Below are positions 1 to 9,924 of a stretch of DNA of 64,000 nucleotides, piece by piece. Origin of the DNA: Candidatus Methanoplasma termitum (GTDB taxonomy: Archaea > Thermoplasmatota > Thermoplasmata > Methanomassiliicoccales > Methanomethylophilaceae). The DNA lies in the NCBI RefSeq assembly GCF_000800805.1, contig NZ_CP010070.1:1054001-1118000 (forward strand). Reading direction: 5' to 3'. The translations under genes were made by a program, and so were the position numbers. The notes under the pieces were generated by a model. The model was not told the DNA's origin. It did not search any database and saw only the letters and a list, made by a program, of their open reading frames with translations. Positions within the stretch are counted from its first letter, which is position 1, and each line of letters opens with the position of its first letter.

Positions 1-625
1 CTTTGAATGTCTTTCCGCTTCCGTTGCAGTTGCCGCAGTCCCCGACGGAGACCATGTTGCCGAAGGGCGTTCTGCTCACCTTCTGGACCTGTCCTGCGCC
101 TTTACAGACCTGACAGGTCTCTATCTGACCGTCCTTGCCCCCTGTCCCTCTGCAGTCGCTGCATTGGATGGAATGGGGGACGGAGAGCTCGGCGGTCTTC
201 CCTTTCAGAACATCCTGAAGTGTGACCTCCAGATCATATCTTAGGGAATCCCCCTGTCTGGGGGAGTTCCGGGACCTTGATTGCTGCCTTCTTCCGTAGC
301 CCCCGCCGAACATGCTGCCGAAGAGATCCCCGAATATATCGCTGATATCATCGGCGTGGGTGAAGTCCTCCCAGGAGAACCCTCCCTGACTGAACTGCTG
401 GTTCACTCCCGCATGTCCGTATTGGTCATACGTTTTGCGTTTGCCTTCGTCCGAGAGCACTTCGTATGCTTCCGACAGTTCCTTGAACTTGGCCTCCGCC
501 TCCTCCTTGGTCAGATCGGTCACGTCCGGATGATATTTCTTCGCAAGCGTACGGTACGCTTTCTTGATATCGTCCTGTGATGCGTCCTTTGCGACGCCCA
601 GCACCTCATAGTAGTCTCTCGGCAT
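1..625 (-). CDS. dnaJ: Chaperone protein DnaJ (partial, C-terminus outside window)
   Basis: Hsp40 co-chaperone that delivers unfolded clients to DnaK and stimulates its ATPase. The reverse strand reads from ATG at 625 as a J domain ([11 protein letters not shown] start, HPD motif at residues 32-34), a Gly/Phe-rich linker with [10 protein letters not shown], then zinc-finger repeats of CxxCxGxG type: three are visible ([24 protein letters not shown]) before the window edge cuts the gene after about 208 codons, so the fourth repeat and the client-binding domain lie outside. It starts 10 nt after the dnaK stop and belongs to the grpE-dnaK-dnaJ operon. Such bacterial-type Hsp70 systems in archaea are generally ascribed to transfer from bacteria. 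Confidence 0.96.
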   Translation of the reverse strand, partial: MPRDYYEVLGVAKDASQDDIKKAYRTLAKKYHPDVTDLTKEEAEAKFKELSEAYEVLSDEGKRKTYDQYGHAGVNQQFSQGGFSWEDFTHADDISDIFGDLFGSMFGGGYGRRQQSRSRNSPRQGDSLRYDLEVTLQDVLKGKTAELSVPHSIQCSDCRGTGGKDGQIETCQVCKGAGQVQKVSRTPFGNMVSVGDCGNCNGSGKTFK

Positions 626-635
626 TCAGCTTACC

Positions 636-2498
636 TTATTTTTCGTCGTCATCCACGATCTTGTAGTCCGCGTCGACGAATTCCTCGCCGTCCGCATCGC
701 CGCCGGCCTGGTCCGCACCGGGGTTCGCACCCTTGGCCTGCTGTTGCTGCGCAGCCTCTTGGTAGACCCTCTGGCTGATGGGACCCATAGCCTTCATCAA
801 AGCATCGAGTTTGGACCTGATGGCCTTCGCATCGTTGCCTTTCATCGCAGATTCGAGGTCGCTGATCGCCGCCTCGACGGATGCTCTCTCTTCCTGAGAG
901 ACCTTCTCGCCCAGCTCTTCCATGGATTTGCGGACAGAGTGTATCGCAGACTCGGCCTGGTTCTTCGCTTCGATCACTTCGAATTTCTTTTTGTCGGCGT
1001 CGGCGAATTGTTCGGCCTGTTTGACAAGGTTGTCTATCTCTTCCTTCGACAGCTTGTTGCCTGAAGCGATGGTGATCTTCTGTTGTTTGTTGGTCCCCTT
1101 GTCCTTTGCGGTGACGTTAATGATACCGTTAGCATCGATATCGAACGTGACCTCGATCTGAGGCATTCCGCGCGGTGCGGGGAGTATCCCTTCAAGGACG
1201 AATCTTCCCAGCGATGTGTTGTCCGCGGCCATTTTCCTCTCTCCCTGGACAACGTTTATCTCCACCTGCGGCTGATTGTCCGCGGCCGTGGAGAATATCT
1301 GCGACCTCTTGGTCGGGATCGTCGTGTTCCTGTCTATCAGTACGGTGGATATGCCGCCCAGCGTCTCTATCCCCAGGGACAGGGGAGTGACATCCAGCAG
1401 CAACACGTCCTTGATCTCTCCGGAGAGCACTGCGCCCTGAACGGCCGCTCCCATCGAAACGCACTCCATCGGGTCTATCCCCCTCTGGATCTTCGGTCCG
1501 ACGATACTCTCGACAAAGTTCTGCACTATCGGCATCCTTGTCGGGCCTCCGACCATTATTATCTTGTCTATCGAGTCTGCGGGCATCTTCGAGTCGGAGA
1601 TGGCCTGGTCGATGGATTTCTTGCATCTTTGAACTATCGGTTCGACAAGCTCTTCCAGCTTCGATCTGTTGATCGTCTGTATCAGGTGTTTCGGTCCGGA
1701 TGCGTCCGAAGATATGAACGGAAGATTGATCTCCGTCTGCATCGTGGTTGAAAGCTCTATCTTCGCTTTCTCGCATGCTTCCCTTACCCTCCAGAATGCC
1801 ATGTTGTCCTTGGAGAGATCTATTCCCGTCTCTTTTTTGAATTGTCCGATCACATATTTCGTGAGGATCTCGTCCATATCGGATCCTCCGAGCTGTGTGT
1901 CCCCGGATGTTGATATCACTTCGAAGACGCCGTCGCTGAAGTCCATTATCGTGACATCGAGGGTTCCTCCGCCGAGATCGAACACCATGATCTTCTGGGC
2001 GGTCCCGCTTTTATCCAAACCGTATGCCAGCGCCGCCGCTGTCGGTTCGTTTATGATACGGACGACCTCCAGCCCGGCGATCGCTCCGGCATCTTTCGTC
2101 GCCTGCCTCTGATTATCGTTAAAGTATGCCGGCACCGTGATGACGGCCTTGTCGATCTTTTCTCCGAGATATGCCTCGGAGTCTTTCTTTATCTTCTGAA
2201 GTATGAATGCGGATATCTGCTGCGGAGTGTACTCTTTTCCCAGGGCCTTGACCTTCTCGTTCGACCCCATTTTCCTCTTGACATTCTTTATCGTTCCGTC
2301 GGGGTTCGTCACCGCCTGCCTTCTGGCCGGTTCTCCTACAAGCAGCTGACCGTCCTTTGTGAACGCTACATATGAGGGGAAGGATTTCCCTCCTACGCTT
2401 GTGCCTTCCGCGCTCGGGATCATGGTCGGCCTTCCGCCTTCCATCACCGATGCTGCTGAATTGCTCGTTCCCAGATCTATTCCTATTATTCTTGACAT
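636..2498 (-). CDS. dnaK: Molecular chaperone DnaK (Hsp70)
   Basis: Cytosolic ATP-dependent Hsp70 chaperone of 620 residues. The ATPase domain shows the N-terminal phosphate loop [10 protein letters not shown] near residue 5, the second phosphate loop [10 protein letters not shown] around residue 175 and the adenosine motif VGGPTRMP; the substrate-binding domain (GERKMAADN, then FDIDANGI) and a helical lid follow, ending in an acidic tail with [10 protein letters not shown]. The start ATG lies inside the end of grpE (13-nt overlap), preceded by a GTGAAG-like site. Order grpE-dnaK-dnaJ on one strand indicates a single stress operon. The length is normal for DnaK and no domain is missing. Confidence 0.98.
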   Translation of the reverse strand: MSRIIGIDLGTSNSAASVMEGGRPTMIPSAEGTSVGGKSFPSYVAFTKDGQLLVGEPARRQAVTNPDGTIKNVKRKMGSNEKVKALGKEYTPQQISAFILQKIKKDSEAYLGEKIDKAVITVPAYFNDNQRQATKDAGAIAGLEVVRIINEPTAAALAYGLDKSGTAQKIMVFDLGGGTLDVTIMDFSDGVFEVISTSGDTQLGGSDMDEILTKYVIGQFKKETGIDLSKDNMAFWRVREACEKAKIELSTTMQTEINLPFISSDASGPKHLIQTINRSKLEELVEPIVQRCKKSIDQAISDSKMPADSIDKIIMVGGPTRMPIVQNFVESIVGPKIQRGIDPMECVSMGAAVQGAVLSGEIKDVLLLDVTPLSLGIETLGGISTVLIDRNTTIPTKRSQIFSTAADNQPQVEINVVQGERKMAADNTSLGRFVLEGILPAPRGMPQIEVTFDIDANGIINVTAKDKGTNKQQKITIASGNKLSKEEIDNLVKQAEQFADADKKKFEVIEAKNQAESAIHSVRKSMEELGEKVSQEERASVEAAISDLESAMKGNDAKAIRSKLDALMKAMGPISQRVYQEAAQQQQAKGANPGADQAGGDADGEEFVDADYKIVDDDEK

Positions 2499-3007
2499 GT
2501 TTCTTCACTTTCCTTCTTTTTTGTAACTTTGACTTTCGGACACCTTATTATTTTTCCGTTCATCATGTATCCTTTCTGGAACACCTCTGCTATGTTGCCG
2601 TCGGTGTCCGTTTCCACTATGCAAAGCGCTTCGTGGAGATTCGGGTCGAATTTGCAATCGGTCGGGATCTCCACAATTCCGTTCTCCTCCAGGAGTTTCA
2701 TTAAGTTCTGCCTGATACCTCTTATTCCGATAACGAGTTTGGATTCCTCTCCTGCTGTTCCCAACGCACGATCCATGTCGTCCAGTATGGTAAGCAGGCT
2801 CTTTGCCATACCCGCTGTCGCAAATTTTCTGTACTCTTCGTTCTCCTTTTCCGTTCTTTTGCGGAAGTTGTCAAAGTCCGCCTGAAGCCTCACGGCCATG
2901 TTCAGATACTCCTCCGCCTTTGCGTTCGCTTCGGCTATGGCGTCCGTCATGTCCTCCGATGTTCCTTCAACATCCTCTTCCTTTTTCCATCTAGACCTCT
3001 CAGTCAT
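2486..3007 (-). CDS. grpE: Nucleotide exchange factor GrpE
   Basis: Nucleotide exchange factor for DnaK, 173 residues. A charged, helix-forming N-terminal half (about residues 15-70, with [15 protein letters not shown] typical of the GrpE dimer coiled coil) is followed by the beta domain that contacts Hsp70 (FDPNLHEAL, then [20 protein letters not shown]), a standard GrpE signature. The ATG at 3007 follows a GAGGCGAC site. It overlaps the start of dnaK by 13 nt, consistent with translational coupling. First gene of the chaperone operon; the 61-nt gap to the thermosome gene holds a GC-rich hairpin and an AT-rich stretch that may be its promoter. Confidence 0.96.
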   Translation of the reverse strand: MTERSRWKKEEDVEGTSEDMTDAIAEANAKAEEYLNMAVRLQADFDNFRKRTEKENEEYRKFATAGMAKSLLTILDDMDRALGTAGEESKLVIGIRGIRQNLMKLLEENGIVEIPTDCKFDPNLHEALCIVETDTDGNIAEVFQKGYMMNGKIIRCPKVKVTKKKESEETCQE

Positions 3008-3043
3008 GGGTCGCCTCAGTTTAAGTTATTAATAATGATTAAT

Positions 3044-3058
3044 GGGGCCGGAGGCCCC
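3044..3058 (-). terminator. GC-rich hairpin between thermosome and grpE
   Basis: Six-base-pair inverted repeat GGGGCC-GGA-GGCCCC about 10 nt after the thermosome stop codon and before grpE. It is placed like a transcription end for the thermosome gene, though no long T tract follows. It could also be a leader hairpin of the grpE transcript. Confidence 0.4.
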
Positions 3059-3068
3059 GTTTATAGGT

Positions 3069-4700
3069 TTAGTCGTCATCACCCTTGGGCATGTCGCCGG
3101 AGCCGTATTCCATCTGACCGGAGGACTTCGAAGCGATGACATCATCGATCCTGAGGATCATTACCGCAGCGTCGGTGGCCGAGTTGATCGCCTGTTTACC
3201 GATCCTGAGCGGCTCGATGACGTTGAGTTTCTTCATGTCCTCGATCTTTCCGGTGAATGGGTTGAGGCCTGCGTTTACCTTTCCTTCTTTGTGCGCCTTC
3301 CTCATCTGGATGTTGATGTCTATCGGGTCCAGTCCCGCATTCTCTGCGAGCGTGGTGGGAATTACCTCCATCGCCGAGGCGAATGCCTCTATGGCGATCT
3401 GTTCCCTTCCGCCTACAGACACGGCATAGTCCCTGAGCTGCATTGCGATCTCCATTGCGGCTGATCCTCCGCCGGTGACGATCGAGCCGTCCTCTATTGA
3501 TACTCTTACGACCGACCATGCGTCGACGAGCGACCTTTCGACCTCGTCCGCGACGTGGTTGGTCCCGCCTCTTATCAGCACTGAGACCGTCTTCGGCTCT
3601 TTGCATCCGGTGATGAACGTCATCTCTTCTGTCTCAATGACCTTGAGCTCTACGGAATCGGCATATCCGAGGTCGTCTGCGCTCAGTTCCATGATCTTGT
3701 TGCATATGCTTGCGCCGGTGGATCTGGCGAGCCTTTCCATATCGGATTTCTTGACGCGCCTGCATGCATAGATGTTCTCCTTAGCCAGGAAGTGCTGGGC
3801 AAGGTCGTCTATTCCTTTTTGGCAGAACACGACGTTCGCACCTGCTTTCTTGACCTGTGCGACCATCTTCTTCAGCATGTTCTCTTCTTCCTGAACGAAA
3901 GCGGAGAGCTGCGACGGATCTGTTATCTGGATCTTTGCGTCGATCTCGGTCTTCTTGACCTCGAATGCCGCATCGATTACGGCGATCTTCGCCTTCTCGA
4001 CCTTTTTCGGCATCGATGGGGAGACCGGTTCTTTGTCGATTATGAGGCCTTTCACAAGCTGGGTCTCTTCCATGCTCGCACCTGCCTTTTTGACTGTCTG
4101 GATGTTCTTCAGGTCCGCAGTGTAGTTGCCTTTTGCGTCCTTGTCGATGATCGTCTTTACAGCATCGACGACCATCTCTGCGAAGAATTCCTTCGATCCG
4201 CCTACCTGTTTGCTGATCATTGCGTTGGCCGCGATCTGTTTCAGGAGTTTGTCGTCATTGATCGTTACCTTGGTGGATATCTTCCTGAGGACCTCCTGCG
4301 CTTTATGGTTGGCGAGCCTGTATCCGGTCGTGATGATCGTGGGGTGTACGTTCGCATCGATCATGTCCGTGGCTTTCTTAAGGAGCTCTCCGGTGATGAT
4401 GACGGATGTCGTTGTCCCGTCGCCTACCTCTGCGTCCTGTGTCTTTGCGACCTCGACCAGCATCTTTGCCGCGGGGTGCTGCACATCCATCTCTTTAAGG
4501 ATGGTCACGCCGTCGTTGGTGATCACAACATCTCCCATGGAGTCTACGAGCATCTTGTCCATACCTCTCGGACCGAGACTGCTCCTGACAGCGTCTGCGA
4601 TAGCTTTTGCAGCTGTTATGTTGTTGTACTGTGCGTCTTTGCCTTTGTCTCTTTTTGTCCCTTCCCTGAGGATAAGGATCGGTGCATTGCCCATGCCCAT
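3069..4700 (-). CDS. ths: Thermosome (group II chaperonin) subunit
   Basis: ATP-driven group II chaperonin subunit forming a double-ring folding chamber. From ATG 4700 it has 543 residues: equatorial-domain motifs LGPRGMDKM (42-50), NDGVTI (62-67) and the nucleotide-binding GDGTTTS (93-99), intermediate and apical domains, and the late ATP-binding segment [10 protein letters not shown], ending in an acidic DMPKGDDD tail. A TTG nine bases upstream is in frame, but the GGAGG site at 4711-4715 fits the ATG (10-nt spacing) far better than the TTG (1 nt). Monocistronic, with a TATA box at 4771-4780. Whether it is the alpha or beta type cannot be told from this window. Confidence 0.97.
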   Translation of the reverse strand: MGMGNAPILILREGTKRDKGKDAQYNNITAAKAIADAVRSSLGPRGMDKMLVDSMGDVVITNDGVTILKEMDVQHPAAKMLVEVAKTQDAEVGDGTTTSVIITGELLKKATDMIDANVHPTIITTGYRLANHKAQEVLRKISTKVTINDDKLLKQIAANAMISKQVGGSKEFFAEMVVDAVKTIIDKDAKGNYTADLKNIQTVKKAGASMEETQLVKGLIIDKEPVSPSMPKKVEKAKIAVIDAAFEVKKTEIDAKIQITDPSQLSAFVQEEENMLKKMVAQVKKAGANVVFCQKGIDDLAQHFLAKENIYACRRVKKSDMERLARSTGASICNKIMELSADDLGYADSVELKVIETEEMTFITGCKEPKTVSVLIRGGTNHVADEVERSLVDAWSVVRVSIEDGSIVTGGGSAAMEIAMQLRDYAVSVGGREQIAIEAFASAMEVIPTTLAENAGLDPIDINIQMRKAHKEGKVNAGLNPFTGKIEDMKKLNVIEPLRIGKQAINSATDAAVMILRIDDVIASKSSGQMEYGSGDMPKGDDD

Positions 4701-4770
4701 TTTTTTCAAGCCTCCAAATTATTATTCCATTATAGATAGGAATTTCTAAAAGGGTTATGGTTTGTTCTTC

Positions 4771-4780
4771 TATATAAATA
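4771..4780. promoter_or_regulatory. TATA box between divergent thermosome and tag genes
   Basis: TATATAAATA in the 180-nt gap between the minus-strand thermosome and plus-strand tag. On the minus strand it predicts a start of transcription about 35-40 nt before the thermosome ATG, leaving room for the GGAGG site. On the plus strand the same AT core could serve tag. An 8-bp palindrome GGGCGCCC lies at 4800-4807 in the tag leader. Confidence 0.55.
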
Positions 4781-4880
4781 TGACTCGTATTTACACATTG
4801 GGCGCCCCATTCAGTCTACGAAAGAATTTATTTCTTCAAACAGTAGATCTTTCCCATTGAAAGCCGTGAAGGATGAGCTC

Positions 4881-5456
4881 ATGACGAACGAATCGGTCAG
4901 ATGCGACTGGGCGGACCGAAGCCCGCTTGAGCGGATATATCACGATACAAAATGGGGTATCCCGGTCCACGACGATAAAGAACTGTTCAAAATGCTGATG
5001 TTAGAGAGTATGCAGGCCGGATTGAGCTGGTCGACGATCCTGGCTAAAATGGACACGTTATGCGCCGCTTTTGATGATTTCGATCCCTCCTTGGTATCTC
5101 GCTATGATGACGCAAAAATTGAGATTTTGATGAAAGACGATGGGATCATCAAGAACAGGGCAAAGATCAACGCCGCTGTTCACAACGCAAGAATGTATCA
5201 TGCGTTATGCGAAGAACACGGTTCGCTTGATTCTTTTTTATGGAAGTATGTGGACTTTGCGCCCGTCATCAACAGGTGGGAACATATTACACAAGTGCCC
5301 CCAAGCACTGCGCTTTCCGATGTCATAAGCAAGGACCTGAAGAAGCTGGGTTTTAAGTTCGTAGGGTCCACGACAATATATGCTTTCATGCAATCCGTCG
5401 GAATGGTCAACGACCACCTGGTTTCGTGCAGCTACCGGCACACAATATCGCATTGA
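4881..5456 (+). CDS. tag: DNA-3-methyladenine glycosylase I
   Basis: Base-excision repair glycosylase that removes 3-methyladenine from alkylated DNA; 191 residues from ATG 4881. The whole chain follows the Tag family: RCDW near the start, YHDTKWGIPVHDDKELFKMLMLESMQAGLSW-type helices, GIIKNRAKI, and FKFVGSTTIYAFMQSVGMVNDH near the end. The zinc-binding set of the family is retained (Cys8, the His of YHDTKWG, the His of VNDH and the Cys of SCSYR). The frame is open back to a TTG at 4857 and a GTG at 4866; ATG 4881 is preferred because AAGGATGAG lies just before it and the family motif begins at residue 7. Confidence 0.95.
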   Translation: MTNESVRCDWADRSPLERIYHDTKWGIPVHDDKELFKMLMLESMQAGLSWSTILAKMDTLCAAFDDFDPSLVSRYDDAKIEILMKDDGIIKNRAKINAAVHNARMYHALCEEHGSLDSFLWKYVDFAPVINRWEHITQVPPSTALSDVISKDLKKLGFKFVGSTTIYAFMQSVGMVNDHLVSCSYRHTISH

Positions 5457-5503
5457 CAATCTTTATAAGTAAGGTGCGATTAGCTCAAATAAGGTGAAAC
5501 CAG

Positions 5504-6136
5504 ATGGCGGATGATGATTATATGGCCTTGCTCGATAGGGCAAAAGAGGTCCTTCCCGAGACGATAGAGAACCACGAGAGGTTCGAACTCCCGGAACTGG
5601 ACATATTGCAAGAAGGAAAGATCACCGTCTTCAGGAACTTCATTGATGTAACGGACAAACTGAGGAGAGACCCGCAGCACCTTTTGCAGTTCCTGCTCAG
5701 AGATCTCGGTACTCCCGGCAACGTCGAAGGGCGCAGAGCCATTTTCAAAGCGAAGATATCTCCGTCGTCGATCAATGAAAAGATCGGAATATACACTGAG
5801 ACGTACGTTATTTGCTCGGAATGCGGGCTCCCCGATACAAAGATCGTCAAAGAGGACCGCACACTCATACTTGAGTGCGAGGCTTGCGGCGCCAGAAGGT
5901 CCATCAACGTAAGGAAGGCTGCAAAGACAGACGCCCAGAAGGTCCTCAGAGTGGGAGATACGATCGAGATCCTGATCTCGGATGTGGGAAAGAAGGGGGA
6001 CGGTGTCGGGAAACATCTGGATTATATCGTTGTCGTGCCCGGCACTGCCAAGGGCAACACTGTGAACGCCAAGATAACAAATATCTCGGGCAAGACCGCT
6101 TTCGGGACTGTCGTACAGACTCCCGCTGCAAAATGA
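5504..6136 (+). CDS. Translation initiation factor aIF2 subunit beta with C-terminal TRAM domain
   Basis: Beta subunit of the heterotrimeric factor that brings initiator Met-tRNA to the small ribosomal subunit. Residues 1-140 are the usual aIF2-beta: N-terminal helix, alpha-beta core (GKITVFRNF, then DPQHLLQFLLRDLGT) and a C-x2-C...C-x2-C zinc ribbon (CSECG, CEACG) at about 105-135. Residues 147-210 add a TRAM-type beta-barrel (VGDTIEILISDVGKKGDGVG, then GNTVNAKITNISGKTAFG), a predicted RNA-binding extension that makes this 210-residue protein about 70 residues longer than the minimal family member. The ATG follows GGTGA; TTTATAAG at 5461-5468 is a likely TATA box. It is 12 nt upstream of another TRAM protein. 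Confidence 0.96.
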   Translation: MADDDYMALLDRAKEVLPETIENHERFELPELDILQEGKITVFRNFIDVTDKLRRDPQHLLQFLLRDLGTPGNVEGRRAIFKAKISPSSINEKIGIYTETYVICSECGLPDTKIVKEDRTLILECEACGARRSINVRKAAKTDAQKVLRVGDTIEILISDVGKKGDGVGKHLDYIVVVPGTAKGNTVNAKITNISGKTAFGTVVQTPAAK

Positions 6137-6148
6137 TCGGCTGTTGAT

Positions 6149-7378
6149 ATGAGATACTTTGTGGAATCTTACGGTTGCACAATGAATTATGGGGAGGGGG
6201 GCAGACTCTCAGAGATCATGACCGAAATGGGGCATGAAAGGTCCCTGGATGCGGAATCCGCCGATATTGTCGTACTGAACACGTGCACGGTCGTGGACAC
6301 GACCGAAAAGAAAATGATCCGGCGCATGTCGGAACTAAGAAAAGCAGGGAAAGAGGTCGTTGTCACTGGCTGCATGGCAAAGGTCCAGGCGAACCGCATA
6401 ATGATCAGGCTTCCGGGCTCTTTGATAATCCCTCCGGACCGGTACCCGGGGTTCTCATCCGAGATCCGGGAAAGATACGGCGCCGGAACTTCGGACACCG
6501 AGATTGCCGGTTATTCGAACATCCTTCCCATCGCTCAGGGGTGTCTCGGAGACTGCTCATACTGCATAACGAAATTCGCCAGGGGAAGGCTCTCAAGCTA
6601 TGACCCAGACGAGATTTTAACAAGATTCAAAACCCTCATAGGAAGCGGCGTGAAAGAGATACTTGTCACCGCGCAGGACACCGGTTGCTACGGGTTCGAT
6701 ATCGGGACAGACCTCCCTTCTCTGCTGAGAAGAATGCTTGAGAGCAAAGGGGATTTCATGATAAGGATCGGAATGATGAATCCCAACAGTCTTATCGAGA
6801 TCGCCGACGGACTTCTTGAAGTGATGGATGATCCTCGGATCTACAGATTCCTCCACATACCTGTACAAAGCGGAAGCGACACGATCCTGAAGAGAATGAA
6901 CAGGTCTTATTCAACGGAGGAGTTCTTTTCCGTAGTGGATAAGCTTCGTTCCGTCTGCCCTGATGTAAGCATCTCAACGGACATGATATCCGGGTTCCCG
7001 GGAGAGACGGATGAGGATCATCAAAAGAGTTTGGAACTCATCAGAAAATTGAAAGCTGACACAGTGAACATCACCAGGTTCTCTCCGCGGCCGGGGACCG
7101 AAGCGGCGATGATGGAAATAGTACACGGGAGGATCTCCAAGGACAGGTCCGCAGAACTAACAGAGATGAAGAACAAGGTCGAGTACGAGAACAATTCCAA
7201 GATCGTGGGAAGGGTCGAGAGAGTGCTCATCACCGAGAACGGTAAGGACGGAACAATGATCGCCAGGACGAAGAATTACAGGCCTGTGGCGATCCCGGCC
7301 GATCTCCCTATAGGTTCTTTCATCGACGTTGAGATAACCGGTTGCGAATCCACATATTTGATCGGAAAACTCGCATAA
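6149..7378 (+). CDS. tRNA (N6-threonylcarbamoyladenosine-37) methylthiotransferase, CDKAL1/e-MtaB type
   Basis: Radical SAM enzyme predicted to add a methylthio group to t6A37 of tRNAs reading ANN codons. The N-terminal UPF0004 domain carries the auxiliary cluster cysteines in YGCTMN, NTCTV and VTGCMAK. The radical SAM triad CxxxCxxC is at Cys132, Cys136 and Cys139 in CLGDCSYC, and a TRAM domain occupies about residues 345-405. The 409-residue length is normal. The archaeal-eukaryotic subfamily is suggested by the archaeal setting and the CITKFARGRL variant after the triad; MiaB-type ms2i6A activity is less likely because archaea lack i6A. Probably cotranscribed with aIF2-beta. Confidence 0.93.
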   Translation: MRYFVESYGCTMNYGEGGRLSEIMTEMGHERSLDAESADIVVLNTCTVVDTTEKKMIRRMSELRKAGKEVVVTGCMAKVQANRIMIRLPGSLIIPPDRYPGFSSEIRERYGAGTSDTEIAGYSNILPIAQGCLGDCSYCITKFARGRLSSYDPDEILTRFKTLIGSGVKEILVTAQDTGCYGFDIGTDLPSLLRRMLESKGDFMIRIGMMNPNSLIEIADGLLEVMDDPRIYRFLHIPVQSGSDTILKRMNRSYSTEEFFSVVDKLRSVCPDVSISTDMISGFPGETDEDHQKSLELIRKLKADTVNITRFSPRPGTEAAMMEIVHGRISKDRSAELTEMKNKVEYENNSKIVGRVERVLITENGKDGTMIARTKNYRPVAIPADLPIGSFIDVEITGCESTYLIGKLA

Positions 7379-7432
7379 TGCATCTATGTCGCAAAATTGC
7401 GTAGATATTTAAGGAACCGAAAAACACGGCCG

Positions 7433-7447
7433 GAAAATAAAAAAAAG
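7433..7447 (-). terminator. Oligo-T terminator of the PPOX gene
   Basis: Read on the minus strand, CTTTTTTTTATTTTC lies about 20 nt after the stop of the pyridoxamine-oxidase-like gene, the usual form of archaeal terminators. On the opposite side, an imperfect hairpin at 7383-7407 (ATCTA...TAGAT with an inner CGCAA/TTGCG stem) follows the methylthiotransferase gene. Confidence 0.5.
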
Positions 7448-7465
7448 CCCCCGCATTACTCCGGT

Positions 7466-7870
7466 TCACTTCCCGACCTTTATTACTTTGGCGGGTCCGT
7501 GTCCCTCTGTAAGGTAGACTGTGTCGATCACCACTTTGAATACCTTAAGCTTCATCATTCCCGATTCGATGAATTGTTTGAACTCGGGGTGTCTCTCGAG
7601 CAGGACCTTGTTATATGCTTCTGCGTCCTTTTTTCCCGCTTCCGTTGCCTTGCCGTCCAACGCAAGATAGGCGGGCATTCCGCCTACTGTAAGGCTCAGT
7701 TTCGGATTCTTGGCAAGGTTGTTCCCTTTTATCGATCCAGGGTCCGTGCCGAAGAACATACTGTCTCCGATCATCACATATTCCATTATCGACGAACGCG
7801 GTTTATCGTTACTGGAAGTTGCCAGGTTCATAACGCGGTTCGCATTAAGTATCTCCATGAATCTCTCCAT
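7466..7870 (-). CDS. Pyridoxamine 5'-phosphate oxidase-like flavin-binding protein
   Basis: Small split-barrel protein of the pyridoxamine 5'-phosphate oxidase-like superfamily, likely binding FMN or F420. Visible family features are NRVMNLATS, RSSIMEYVMIGDSMFFGT and a run of core strands ending LTVGGMPAYLALDG. In-frame ATGs occur at 7897, 7891 and 7870. The last is chosen (134 residues) because AGGTGA sits just before it, the arrangement used by hcp and radA in this window, and a TATA-like GCGTATATC near 7910 would put the transcript start just upstream. The substrate is unknown; reductases of flavins, haem-related compounds and F420-linked oxidoreductases share this fold. Confidence 0.8.
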   Translation of the reverse strand: MERFMEILNANRVMNLATSSNDKPRSSIMEYVMIGDSMFFGTDPGSIKGNNLAKNPKLSLTVGGMPAYLALDGKATEAGKKDAEAYNKVLLERHPEFKQFIESGMMKLKVFKVVIDTVYLTEGHGPAKVIKVGK

Positions 7871-7961
7871 TTTTTTCACCTGTTCATACATATTCATAAG
7901 GGGAGATATACGCTTATCGTCCCTTTCATGAGACCCGACCTAAAACCTGCGTTATTAGAAC

Positions 7962-7972
7962 GATTATATAAT
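7962..7972 (+). promoter_or_regulatory. TATA box of tRNA-Gln
   Basis: ATTATATAATT centred about 28 nt before the first base of tRNA-Gln, the standard archaeal spacing from box A to the transcription start. Confidence 0.7.
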
Positions 7973-7995
7973 TGAATCAAATTAGAGAGTGATAT

Positions 7996-8068
7996 AGTCC
8001 CGTAGTGTAGTGGTCAATCATGCTGGCCTTTGGAGCCGGTGACGGTGGTTCGAATCCGCCCGGGACTA
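7996..8068 (+). tRNA. tRNA-Gln (anticodon TTG)
   Basis: The 73-nt sequence folds as a cloverleaf: acceptor stem AGTCCCG/CGGGACT, anticodon stem CTGGC/GCCGG closing loop CTTTGGA with anticodon TTG, T loop TTCGAAT, discriminator A. The first pair is A1-T72, the identity element used by the archaeal GatDE amidotransferase to recognise tRNA-Gln. The 3' CCA is not encoded (only CC follows), so the CCA-adding enzyme at 55.8 kb would be needed. Confidence 0.96.
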
Positions 8069-8074
8069 CCTTCT

Positions 8075-9442
8075 TCATTCGTTCTTCTTTTCTGAGTTTA
8101 TCTTCCTCGCTTCATCGAACTTCGCCGTCATCGTCGGATTTCCGCGGGTCAGTTTTTTTATGGTAAGATCTTCCGCTTTGTCATTAGCCAGACGCAGGTT
8201 GTCCTCCGACTTTAACAACGCTTCCTTCGTCTTTTGAAGCTGGTTCATCGTCTTGTCTATGCCATCGATCGCATCCCTGAACCTTTCGCTTGCGAGCCTG
8301 TAGTTCCTTCCGAATTTCTCTTTGAACTCCTCCAGGTCCTTCTCGAAGTTGGTGATGTCAATGTTCTGATTCTTTATCACCGCAAGCTCTGATTTATAGC
8401 CTATGGCCTTCAGCGCATTATCTCTTAGTATCGTTATTATAGAGATGAAACTCTGCGGACGGACCACATACATCTTCTCATAACGGTATGAAACGTCGGC
8501 TATCCCCGAATTATAGAAATCATTGTCCATCTCAAGCAAAGAAACGAGCACAGCATATTCGCATTTCTTTGTCCTTCTATCCTTGTCCAGCTTATCAAGG
8601 AAGTCCTCGTTCCTGTGCTTCGTTGCCGTCTCGTCGGCCTCGTTCTTCATCTCGAACATTATGGAGATTATCTCGGTCCCGTTGGCATCTTTCTCACGGT
8701 ATATGTAATCGCCTTTGGTCCCTTCCTTGACATCGCTGTCCTTTTCGAAATATGCGTTCTTGAATGCAGTTGCCCTCATCCTGTTGAACTCGTTCTGACA
8801 GTGTTGTTCAAGCGACTCGCCGACCATCTTGGTGGATTGCTTTGCCTTGAGGTCTTTGTAATAGGATATCATCTCGTCCTTATCTCTGAGCCTCCTCTCA
8901 TAATCCTCTTTCAATGTTTTTTCCGCAAGCTGTTTTTCACTGTCCTTTGTTTGAAGAACGGTCTTGAGGCGGTCGCGCTCTATCTCGATCTCGGTGATCT
9001 GTGTCTTTATCTCAAGCTGGTTAGCTGTTTCCTGTTGGTTGAGCTTCCCTTCCAGTTCGGCGATCACTGTCTGCTTTCTTGCTAGCTCTGTCTCCAGCAC
9101 AGCATCCTTTTCCCTCAGCTGGCTCTTCAGCGCGGCAATGTCCTTTTCCATCTTGGACATCGCCTCGGTGACCGCCAGCCTCTCTTTCGTTTCGGACGAT
9201 TCTAGTTTTGCCTTCAGCTCCGTGTTCTGCGCTTCTTTGTTTGCGATCTCTTTCTGAAGGCTGCTCTCTTTCTCTTTCACCGCAAGAGCGATCGACATCT
9301 CCTTTTCCGTTTTCCATATCTTCTCACGGTCTGCCAGCTCTTTTTTGAATTCGTTGTCTCGCACCTGTTTGACAATGTCTGCCAGGCCTGATTCGTCAAC
9401 CCTGAAGACCTCCCCGCATTTCGGACATTTTATCTCGTTCAT
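8075..9442 (-). CDS. DUF2130 coiled-coil protein
   Basis: 455-residue protein of the DUF2130 family, function not established. It opens with a zinc-knuckle-like CPKCGEVF (residues 5-12). A long, highly charged coiled coil covers about residues 35-205 (repeated [15 protein letters not shown] and similar). The conserved DUF2130 core follows at about 210-375 ([28 protein letters not shown], then YKSELAVIK), and a shorter coiled coil ends the protein. The core has GDY and E-x-K elements reminiscent of restriction-nuclease folds, an inference only. It starts 14 nt after the cupin gene stop, so the two probably form an operon. Confidence 0.85.
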   Translation of the reverse strand: MNEIKCPKCGEVFRVDESGLADIVKQVRDNEFKKELADREKIWKTEKEMSIALAVKEKESSLQKEIANKEAQNTELKAKLESSETKERLAVTEAMSKMEKDIAALKSQLREKDAVLETELARKQTVIAELEGKLNQQETANQLEIKTQITEIEIERDRLKTVLQTKDSEKQLAEKTLKEDYERRLRDKDEMISYYKDLKAKQSTKMVGESLEQHCQNEFNRMRATAFKNAYFEKDSDVKEGTKGDYIYREKDANGTEIISIMFEMKNEADETATKHRNEDFLDKLDKDRRTKKCEYAVLVSLLEMDNDFYNSGIADVSYRYEKMYVVRPQSFISIITILRDNALKAIGYKSELAVIKNQNIDITNFEKDLEEFKEKFGRNYRLASERFRDAIDGIDKTMNQLQKTKEALLKSEDNLRLANDKAEDLTIKKLTRGNPTMTAKFDEARKINSEKKNE

Positions 9443-9456
9443 TTCTTTTCCCTTCT

Positions 9457-9807
9457 TTAAAGCAGTGCCGGTGTGAACTTCGCAAGCAGATACAGACCGT
9501 TCTCTCCCGCCGTAACTTTATGAGGCGTACCCTGTGGTATGACCGTCACGGTTCCGGGTACATACCGCAACTTCCTTCCGGCGATGAGACACTCCCCCGA
9601 ACCCTGTATGACCTCATGTATCTCGATCTGCTCGGGGTGGGTGTGGGTATCCAGAACACAGAGGGGTTCTATTTTTACAAGATGGCTGCTGATCCTGCCC
9701 TCTGTTCTTTCACCCGTCACCAAGTGTTTCAAATAAACTCCTTTGAACGTTTTGTGTGGAGTGAATTCCACAATGTTTTCTAATTCGAACGCTTCCGCGA
9801 TGTTCAT
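9457..9807 (-). CDS. Cupin-domain protein
   Basis: 116-residue single-domain cupin. The two cupin motifs are visible as [18 protein letters not shown] (two His and a Glu suited to metal binding) and [15 protein letters not shown]. The open frame runs 62 codons further upstream, but that part overlaps the start of the divergent ABC transporter and is not protein-like; ATG 9807 follows GGGAG. The substrate is unknown: small cupins of this type include sugar isomerases, dioxygenases and sensor proteins. Likely cotranscribed with the DUF2130 gene. Confidence 0.85.
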   Translation of the reverse strand: MNIAEAFELENIVEFTPHKTFKGVYLKHLVTGERTEGRISSHLVKIEPLCVLDTHTHPEQIEIHEVIQGSGECLIAGRKLRYVPGTVTVIPQGTPHKVTAGENGLYLLAKFTPALL

Positions 9808-9924
9808 TTTTCTCCCTTTTATTATATCAGTTCCGTCGATTAATACCCTTTCGCAGGGCAGCGGCGGCCTGCTCGGCGCAAACGAGATAGATAATAAGCT
9901 AGGGAGGACATTATCCCATACTCC

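Noticed and set aside
3792-4739. 315-codon open frame antisense to the thermosome gene
   Set aside because: Its translation lacks any domain pattern and it mirrors the codon bias of the thermosome gene on the other strand.
4800-4807. GGGCGCCC palindrome upstream of tag as an operator
   Set aside because: Eight bases of pure GC palindrome are too short and simple to support a site without comparison to relatives.
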